Source of the DNA: Ichthyosporea sp. XGB-2017a | Taxonomy: Eukaryota > Opisthokonta > Ichthyosporea | Direction: 5' to 3' | DNA: 25,393 nucleotides | Assembly: GCA_002811675.1 (NCBI GenBank) | Contig: PDIM01010333.1 | Location: 332,718 to 358,110, forward strand | Part shown: one piece after another, positions 18,616-25,393 of the stretch | Position numbering within the stretch: the stretch's first letter is position 1 | Layout of the letters: every line of letters begins with the position of its first letter | Position numbers and translations under genes: made by a program | Notes under the pieces: generated by a model | Databases searched by the model: none | What the model was told of the DNA's origin: nothing | The model's input: only the letters and a program-made list of their open reading frames with translations

Positions 18616-21600
18616 CTACACGGAGGGAGCGGATGGAGGCGGAGGGTCCCCTCTAGAATTGGAAGAACCGTCGTTTCGCTTTTGCATCTCCATTTGGTTT
18701 TTCAGGTTCATGCTTAGTTTTGCCATCACTTTTCGCATCATTTCCACCTTTACCTCTTCAGCAACATCTTTGCGCTGGTAGATTTGTGTGATGACAGAAG
18801 CGCCAGACGGAAATTTGCGCATAACATACGAGGCATAGACAGATGAGATAGTAGCTTTTTTAGTCGGGTCTTGCTCCACAAAACGCTTCAGTTGGGTCAA
18901 CAGCTGTCTTTGCTGGAACATCTTGATTTGAAGAGTTCTTTGCTGTTCTGGAGTCATTGCATTGTATTTCACCAGCTGTTCTGGGGTAAATTTAGTTACG
19001 TCAATCTGAGGAATTTGAATTGGAGTATTCATCGAAGCTTGAGAGTTACTGGGACCTTGAGATGGGCTCCCTTGAGCAGAAACACTAGAATTGAGAGATG
19101 GGTTCTTTTTGGTTGCAGACTTAAACGCTGGGGATGGGATCTTTTTCTTCGACTTCTTCTTTGGAGACGGGCTCGTACCCAGAGTTGCTCCACTCAAAGC
19201 AGTGTTGTTTGTACCAGCATTGCCAGACTGCGTCTGTTGCCGGGAATGAGTGGCACTGAGCTGTCCAGTTCCTGCCCCATGATAGTTCTTCAAAGCGGCC
19301 ATCATTTGAGGGTTATTTCCATAAATGCCCGGATTCAGCCTTTGCTGGCCTTGTGCAAACGTCCCTGCCCCACCCATTGGCATTTGAGATGGACCCATAA
19401 GCGCCATTTGGGCACGAAGCACCGCAAGGTTGTAGGGCATGGTGGAGCTGGAAGCGGAAATTGGATTGAACGTTGGTGGCATTCCACTATTTTTGAGAGA
19501 ATCCTTGCGATTCTTCTCTTCATTCTCAACTTTACTAAGTCGAGCTTCGGACAAAGTTGAAGGATCAGACGGCTTCGCGTTCACAAATCCGGCTTCAATT
19601 GCTGATTGCTGATAAGAAATATGGCTGGCAACAACGCTATCACTGGTATTGACGGACGGCGGCTGTGCTCGAAGAGCAGAAACCTGCTCCACAGAATCAA
19701 TGACACTAGAATAATAATTGTTACGAGATTCACCATTATCGCTTTTCACAAGATCGTCTGTTGACTCGATTCGCCCACTGCTACTAGAACTTTCACCAGT
19801 GGCTGCTCGCTGAAGGTCTGTTTCCTCCCTATACCTCACAACTTTCACCCAGCGATCTCTGCATTGGAAGCTTGACACATTGCGCCCCATCATCTTTGAT
19901 GTTAGCGACACAATACTACCTATGAGGTCCCAGTTGTGAATTCCTTGCAATGAGTACTTTTCAACGGCATTCTTTAGCGCAAGATCTTCATCTATAGACC
20001 AAGTACCAGATTCCCGCTTTGGAGTAAATAAAGCGCCATTTTTCTTTTTTTTGAGACGTGCCTTTCCACCCTTTTCATCAGAAGCCTTCAATTCTTTGGC
20101 TAGTAAATCTACCGTAGCTTTCATTTCATCAGAAATTCCCGAGTCAACCCCGACTTTCGGTGCTTTTGCGGACTCTTTCTTCGCTTTTTTCTTTTTCTTT
20201 TTGGGTGCTTTGACAGCCCCAAGAAGCTCTTCCATTTCCGGGACAACGGATGAGGCAGGTTCTGCTTCGGGTTTCGGTGGCTCAACTTTCGCAGGCTCTT
20301 CTTCCTTCTTCTTTCTCTTGCGCGTTCTTTTCGCGGTTGGTACGACCATAGTGTTCATTATTTCATTGCTATATACGCAGAACATTGGATCTTCTCTAAT
20401 CAAATCAGCAGCGGGTAACGGTGGTCCATAAATCTCAGTATTGTCAATAAAAACTCCATGTGCGGCCAATTCAGGCTCATAAAAGAGCACGCTATCATCA
20501 ACATCCATTTTTTCTTCCTGAGCTAAATTTCCTTCAATAATAAGCCGCAGTTTAGACTGGGCTTCATCATCAGATAGAGCATCTGGAATACTTTTTGTCA
20601 AATCAATAACTGAAACTGCCTCATTCGTTTCAAGAAACGAGCAAGCATATTTTTCGAGTGAAGCGAGCTTATCAAAAGCACTTCTTGAGCTCTCAGCTGC
20701 TTCCGGAGCCACAACACTAGCGCATTGCTTCACCTTTGAAGAAAATGGATCAAAAAATTCTTCTTTCATCTCTTTCAAATATTTGGTTCTGAGACTCAGC
20801 GCTTTTGCATCTTCGATCCTCTCACTAGCAGTCAACATACGTTTCACAAGTTTGCTAGTATCGCCATATTTTAGCTCACTAACCTTAAAATCCTTTTGCA
20901 ACAGCTTCTCACTCGCATATTGGTAAAGATCCTCGTAGAAAAGACTTTCATCCACATTATCACCAACCTTTTTGCTTTTACGCAAGTCGAACATAAATTT
21001 CTCAACGGCCCCGTCACAAATTAGCCTATACACATCTAAATGCCTCTTCGCGGCAAGCAGAGAACAAAGCTCATCATTTGCATTACAAACTGAAAGATCC
21101 CACTCGACATCGTACATGACCACAGCATCAACCTCAAATGACCCTATTTCTTTAAAAGCGCATCGTGTACTCATCACAAGGTTCATAACCTTTGAATCAT
21201 TATTAAATGTATCAAGCAAATACCGACGATCTTTAAATGCGGCTAAGCATTCCAATCGAACAAAGCTGTGCCTTTTGTAGGCGAGGCACTTTTCAATAAT
21301 AGTCAGCATTTCGCAAGTATGCGAAAGAATCAACACCTTCTTTTTTCGTTTGGAAAGGGTATACAAAAGGTCAAAAAACTTCCTCAGCTTCACGCAGTCA
21401 TAAATTAAATTGCTTGGCCTGGCTACTTCTGGACCCTCTGCCTTTTGAATGGCATCAATGGCACAATACTCATCCAACAAAGTAGATTTTACCGATGAGA
21501 GTAAAGAGGAGTCCCTCAAAGCGAAAGATGGATTTCTGTGAGAAACTATCAATTCAGGACTCAGTGCTTTTACACTTGGAATTATCACAAACAAGTGCCG

Positions 21601-24600
21601 AAGTATATGAAACATTTCCAAACGCCTATCATCCAAAGTTTTGAACAGTAGTGGCTTGCCATGTCCGTCAAAACAAAACTGCTTTTCGGTCAAAGAGCAC
21701 ATCTGAATGAGGTTCTCTGGAAACACAAATTTGCCACCACAACGTTGCTCGCTCACACGAAACAAAAAATCAATGCGACTATTTCTCCAAATAGAAATTT
21801 TCTTATCAAACCCGTTTTCATCTGGAACAGTGACATGAAAGTTTGAGGATTTTTCTTTTGCAATTTTCAGGTCCTTGAGCGAATCAATGGAGCTACTGCA
21901 CATTTTTTCATAATGCAACAAACACAGGGCAGGCAACAACATCTTGCTATTCGCTGATATATCCATAATTGTTCCTGGGGCCTTATAGGAAATTGACGAA
22001 CCCATAAAAAGCCCAGACCTTGGCATTCGTGTTTCATAAAGCTCTGGGTGATTGCAAACATTCCTAAGCTTTGCTAGAACTTTTGATAAATATTTGACAT
22101 CGTTTGCATCGTCATTCTCGCTGCTCCTTTCCAACAATATTTCTTTGTAAAGAGACGCTTGTCGTTTTGACAAAGGACATATAATGGCATACTCTTTTCG
22201 ACTAGGAAATTGGTTTGAAACTTCAGAATGAGTTCTTCTCAGAATAAACGGAAGCAAAGAGGCCTTTAATCTTTCTGCAGTAACCCGATCATCCAACGCA
22301 AATATTGCTTTCAGGGTAGGATAGCCAATGTCCATATTGTGCTGACTATGGAAAACAAATGGGATTACGAAACGAATAAGTGACCACAGTTTTGCTGTGT
22401 CATCAGGCAAAACAAAGTCTGCCAAAAGAATCCGATGCCAGCACTGAAATGCGAGAATAGATTTCCATTTTTCCGAATTAAAATTGTCTATATAATGACC
22501 CTCATCAAGAACAACAGTGTGCCACTTTTTTTCTCGAAAAAAAAAGTGTTCGTTTGAAGCAAGCTTGTATGTTGTTAGACACACATGATACTCATTTTTA
22601 AACAATGTCAGTTTTTTCTTGCTCCGTTCTGCACCTATTCCGTAATATGTAACAACGTTAAGAAAAGGGCACCATTTTCTAATACTAGATTCCCATTTCA
22701 AGATAGATGAAGCTGGTACAATCACAAGATGTGGCCCCCAAACTCCGCCATTGCAAATAAGATTCGCAAAGTAAGCCAAAACCTGAACATCTTTACCCAT
22801 CCCAGATTCATCAGACAATATACAGTTCACTCCTTTTGAGGCCATAGCATAAAGCCAGGATGCACCAGCTTTTTGAAATGGCATGAGCGGCTGCCCTTTC
22901 AGAATCGTCATCGAATCATCCTGTGATTTATCGGCTTGGTCTGGAGAGTCACTTCTACTGCTGATTAAACTAGAAACAGAGGGGGTTGAGGTGAACGAGT
23001 CTCTGACATCACTGGCAGCAGATTCTATAGCAGGAGTAACTTGATCTGCGTCTGGACTTTCCGCACTTTGACTCTCCCTCACTTTGCCCTTTGCCTCGCT
23101 TGTCTCGTCCTTGCACTCTTTTTCAAAGCTTTCACTTACCCCATTGACTCCCAGATAAGAATCTGTCTTCAGTCCCAACTCACTAATTGGTACAACTCCT
23201 TCCTTTTTCAAGGTTTTAACTTCAGATTCAACATTGCTTACTTCTTCACTCGGTAAAATTAGCATATCCCCAGGAATCTCTTCAATAGCAGTAGTGTATG
23301 GATAATCCCCCGCCTCTGACATATGAGCATCCTCCACTTTCTTTTTCAGACCATTCAATAGCAATGACGAAAACTTTTCACTTTGTGCCACAAGGTCACT
23401 CGTTCGTTCTTTTTCTGTAACCAGTTTTTCTTTTTGAGATTTTGCATTCAATTTTTTGAAAACAAAATTCTCCATGCGTCTCCAAAATGATCCCACACCC
23501 TCAACCATAGTCTTAGAGACGCCACTTGCCCCCAAAGTGTCAGCAAACTTCTTATCTTCCCGAATCTTCTTCTCCGAATGATAATGAAGCACAGCTTTGC
23601 TTATTTTTTTACACACAGCAATTTTAAATCGCTTTTCCATGGCGAAATCACACGAGAGCCAAGCCATCTCATCTAAAAGCATATCCCAGTGCGTCTTCTC
23701 TCCCGGTTTCTCATACAATTTCGGAAGCTTCTTTGCCAGCCAAATACCATCCCTTTTAAACTCTGATACTTTAATCTTCAAAGCTGCCTCTTCTTTAGCT
23801 TTTGAAAGAGCCTGTTTCTTCTCCTCTTCGTCCATATCCAGAACCGAAAATCCCGTTAGTGTTTTTGCAGTTCGCTCAGCCCCTGCTTTGCCGCTAACAA
23901 CACCACTACCTGGACCTGGCGTCCCTTCTTTTGTTTTAGGTACGGGTGTAGGTTTTGGAGAAGATGGGCCTGAGCTTGCTGTATTTTTCGCTGGGGGGGC
24001 ATGCTCAACGGGCGTTCTTGTGCCAGATCGAACTGGCCTTTTTTCCTGAACTTTTGGAGTCGCCTTTACTGATGCTTTAGGGGGTGTGGGCTTTGGAGGC
24101 TCCACCATCACAGGTGCCTGTGGAGCAATGATTTCGGGAAGAACTGTTTTTTCCTTCTCAATTGAATTTTCTTTCAGAAACTGTAAAAGCTTTGCATTTT
24201 TGTGAACTTTACCAGGAGTTTCGTCAAGCAAGCTCAAATTAAGGTGCATAAAGTAGTGATCAATTAATTTCTCTTCAAATCCATCCCTCAGTTTCTTTAA
24301 TCGATCTTCTATAACCTTCAGAGCTTCTGATCGTTTCGCTTGCACATCACCACCTTCTTCACTGGATTTCCCTTGCATATCTTCCACCTTCCCTGCACCA
24401 CTACTCTTCGCCAAGTCCACATTACCCTCAATGGACTCTACTTCGACTGCAGCTTCTTTCTTGCCCTTTTCCTCGCCACTCACCGACACCTCACCCTCGT
24501 TCACGCCCTCATCGCTTTGCACTGCTGCTAATACTGTCGAAAGTGGGGATCCACTTTGCGGTTTTTCTGGGCTTGCTTGCATCATCTTAGTTCCCTCCTC

Positions 24601-24822
24601 GCGCACAGGAGTTCGTGAACGACTTTGGCGAGTACTTCGCCTCTCAGAGCTTCTCTCTCGCACATCAGGTGTCCTTGATCGAGAACCTCGCAATCGTCTC
24701 GGTGGACTCCCATCTTCCCGTGGGGTTGAGTTCCCTCGAAGCCTTTTAACCGAATCAACTTCTGGCGCATCATCCCTTAATCTTTTTGAGGAGCGTGTCT
24801 CCTTTGCATCCGAATCCTTCAT
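18616..24822 (-). CDS. EP400-like HSA-SNF2-SANT chromatin protein with degenerate ATPase motifs (2068 aa)
   Basis: One uninterrupted exon of 6.2 kb; the ATG at 24822 is chosen (upstream TTG in frame rejected). Order: RS-rich N-terminus (RSRTPDVRERSSERR); Pro/Ala-rich linkers; an HSA domain about residues 355-430 (KTHWDMLLDEMAWLSCDFA), which in EP400/Swr1/Eaf1 recruits actin and Arp4; SNF2-like lobe 1 from about 639; and the interlobe with LSKRQASLY and KLRNVCNHPELY. Lobe 2 spans about 1152-1290. A SANT domain lies at about 1604-1662 (GTWSIDEDLAL, HNWDLIG, QCRDRW), and the C-terminus is Met/Gln/Ser-rich with a helical end. Odd points: motif I is GMGKD (K677, D678) where a Thr or Ser is expected. 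Motif II is DEGH (773-776), motif III lacks TGTP, motif V is STRCAFKEIGS, and motif VI (about 1253-1261) lacks the arginine fingers. This suggests a NuA4/TIP60-type scaffold with a dead ATPase. Confidence 0.88.
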   Translation of the reverse strand: MKDSDAKETRSSKRLRDDAPEVDSVKRLRGNSTPREDGSPPRRLRGSRSRTPDVRERSSERRSTRQSRSRTPVREEGTKMMQASPEKPQSGSPLSTVLAAVQSDEGVNEGEVSVSGEEKGKKEAAVEVESIEGNVDLAKSSGAGKVEDMQGKSSEEGGDVQAKRSEALKVIEDRLKKLRDGFEEKLIDHYFMHLNLSLLDETPGKVHKNAKLLQFLKENSIEKEKTVLPEIIAPQAPVMVEPPKPTPPKASVKATPKVQEKRPVRSGTRTPVEHAPPAKNTASSGPSSPKPTPVPKTKEGTPGPGSGVVSGKAGAERTAKTLTGFSVLDMDEEEKKQALSKAKEEAALKIKVSEFKRDGIWLAKKLPKLYEKPGEKTHWDMLLDEMAWLSCDFAMEKRFKIAVCKKISKAVLHYHSEKKIREDKKFADTLGASGVSKTMVEGVGSFWRRMENFVFKKLNAKSQKEKLVTEKERTSDLVAQSEKFSSLLLNGLKKKVEDAHMSEAGDYPYTTAIEEIPGDMLILPSEEVSNVESEVKTLKKEGVVPISELGLKTDSYLGVNGVSESFEKECKDETSEAKGKVRESQSAESPDADQVTPAIESAASDVRDSFTSTPSVSSLISSRSDSPDQADKSQDDSMTILKGQPLMPFQKAGASWLYAMASKGVNCILSDESGMGKDVQVLAYFANLICNGGVWGPHLVIVPASSILKWESSIRKWCPFLNVVTYYGIGAERSKKKLTLFKNEYHVCLTTYKLASNEHFFFREKKWHTVVLDEGHYIDNFNSEKWKSILAFQCWHRILLADFVLPDDTAKLWSLIRFVIPFVFHSQHNMDIGYPTLKAIFALDDRVTAERLKASLLPFILRRTHSEVSNQFPSRKEYAIICPLSKRQASLYKEILLERSSENDDANDVKYLSKVLAKLRNVCNHPELYETRMPRSGLFMGSSISYKAPGTIMDISANSKMLLPALCLLHYEKMCSSSIDSLKDLKIAKEKSSNFHVTVPDENGFDKKISIWRNSRIDFLFRVSEQRCGGKFVFPENLIQMCSLTEKQFCFDGHGKPLLFKTLDDRRLEMFHILRHLFVIIPSVKALSPELIVSHRNPSFALRDSSLLSSVKSTLLDEYCAIDAIQKAEGPEVARPSNLIYDCVKLRKFFDLLYTLSKRKKKVLILSHTCEMLTIIEKCLAYKRHSFVRLECLAAFKDRRYLLDTFNNDSKVMNLVMSTRCAFKEIGSFEVDAVVMYDVEWDLSVCNANDELCSLLAAKRHLDVYRLICDGAVEKFMFDLRKSKKVGDNVDESLFYEDLYQYASEKLLQKDFKVSELKYGDTSKLVKRMLTASERIEDAKALSLRTKYLKEMKEEFFDPFSSKVKQCASVVAPEAAESSRSAFDKLASLEKYACSFLETNEAVSVIDLTKSIPDALSDDEAQSKLRLIIEGNLAQEEKMDVDDSVLFYEPELAAHGVFIDNTEIYGPPLPAADLIREDPMFCVYSNEIMNTMVVPTAKRTRKRKKKEEEPAKVEPPKPEAEPASSVVPEMEELLGAVKAPKKKKKKAKKESAKAPKVGVDSGISDEMKATVDLLAKELKASDEKGGKARLKKKKNGALFTPKRESGTWSIDEDLALKNAVEKYSLQGIHNWDLIGSIVSLTSKMMGRNVSSFQCRDRWVKVVRYREETDLQRAATGESSSSSGRIESTDDLVKSDNGESRNNYYSSVIDSVEQVSALRAQPPSVNTSDSVVASHISYQQSAIEAGFVNAKPSDPSTLSEARLSKVENEEKNRKDSLKNSGMPPTFNPISASSSTMPYNLAVLRAQMALMGPSQMPMGGAGTFAQGQQRLNPGIYGNNPQMMAALKNYHGAGTGQLSATHSRQQTQSGNAGTNNTALSGATLGTSPSPKKKSKKKIPSPAFKSATKKNPSLNSSVSAQGSPSQGPSNSQASMNTPIQIPQIDVTKFTPEQLVKYNAMTPEQQRTLQIKMFQQRQLLTQLKRFVEQDPTKKATISSVYASYVMRKFPSGASVITQIYQRKDVAEEVKVEMMRKVMAKLSMNLKNQMEMQKRNDGSSNSRGDPPPPSAPSV

Positions 24823-25393
24823 CTTCTTCCTATTGCTCAATTATTGTTCAGTTCGTGTGTAACGATTTTAAAGTACTCGGTCACTGCGTCGATTGTCAGC
24901 ATTGTAGGAAGGGGAGAGAGTGAGAGGGAGAAAAAGGGGAGAGGGAGTTCACTTAATCCACACAAATCGCTAAAAAATATCTCCACAAGTTTGTATTTTC
25001 AAAGATTCTCCCAAACGCACTCCATTCAAATGAAAAAGCCAAAGCCACTCAATAAAAATCTCCAAAGCCCAATTTGGCACTAATCCTTTTGCACAAAAGA
25101 AATAATTAAAATGCAAGAGAATTAATTAAAATTTTAAACTATCGGGCTGATTGAAATTAATCTCTCTGGGGTGGATCCATTTAATTTTTTAAAAAAGAGT
25201 ATCGATGGATGAATAATCGATGAGCCCCCCCCTTCACATCGACCAAAATAAATCTAATCTACTCAACAAAAGAATTTTCAAAGAATTAAATTTAAACTAT
25301 TTTTTTGGAATTATAAGCCGTACTTCTTCCTTTTTTTTTTGAAACACGAACAAGCCGCAAGGACAGAGAACAGGAGATAAGAAAGAGCGGGGG
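24823..25393. other. Upstream flank of the EP400-like gene to the window edge
   Basis: Intergenic DNA. It includes two ATCGAT sites near 25201 and 25217, a C8 run at 25225-25232 and A/T-rich tracts. The promoter of the EP400-like gene should be here; no core element is recognised. No coding frame of substance was found. Confidence 0.5.

Noticed and set aside
18871-19560. A 229-codon plus-strand frame opposite the EP400-like 3' end.
   Set aside because: Antisense shadow of a long, well-supported coding exon; no domain and no plausible start.

Overview
The window looks like nuclear DNA of a small-genome, intron-poor eukaryote, most likely a unicellular opisthokont and probably a holozoan (a close relative of animals). 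The genes use the standard code and carry few, short (84-120 nt) GT-AG introns. Intergenic DNA is AT-rich with long T or A tracts. The gene set combines an IFT27 homologue (so a cilium or flagellum), a PACS sorting protein (known mainly from animals and relatives), an EP400-like HSA-SNF2-SANT protein, an ALR/Mnr2-type CorA transporter and a Yar1-like ankyrin protein (both best known from fungi). I cannot fix the species from sequence alone.

Layout, left to right: a poly-A tract and a 27-bp tandem repeat; a Yar1-like ankyrin gene (+); an unrecognised disordered protein with three exons (-); IFT27 with two exons (-); legumain with two exons (+); PACS with three exons, the last recovered by hand (+); a promethin/LDAF1-like membrane protein (-). 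Then come a tandemly duplicated segment and a 783-base assembly gap, mitochondrial ribosomal protein uS7m with two exons (+), the Obg/MTG2 mitoribosome GTPase (-), about 0.8 kb of broken open frames that may be a decayed gene, the ALR-type CorA transporter (+), an actin maturation protease homologue (+), and a single-exon 6.2-kb EP400-like gene (-).

There is no operon-like organisation. Convergent pairs are packed tail to tail (74 bp between the uS7m and Obg stops) and divergent pairs share AT-rich promoters. Functional themes are mitochondrial translation (uS7m, Obg/MTG2), ribosome assembly (Yar1-like), membrane traffic and lysosomal proteolysis (PACS, legumain), lipid droplets (LDAF1-like), cilia (IFT27), actin processing and chromatin.

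The most interesting observation is that the EP400-like protein keeps the HSA, SNF2-fold and SANT architecture, but its ATPase motifs I, III, V and VI are degraded. This suggests a pseudo-ATPase scaffold of a NuA4/TIP60-type complex. Second is the broken coding-like region between Obg and CorA.
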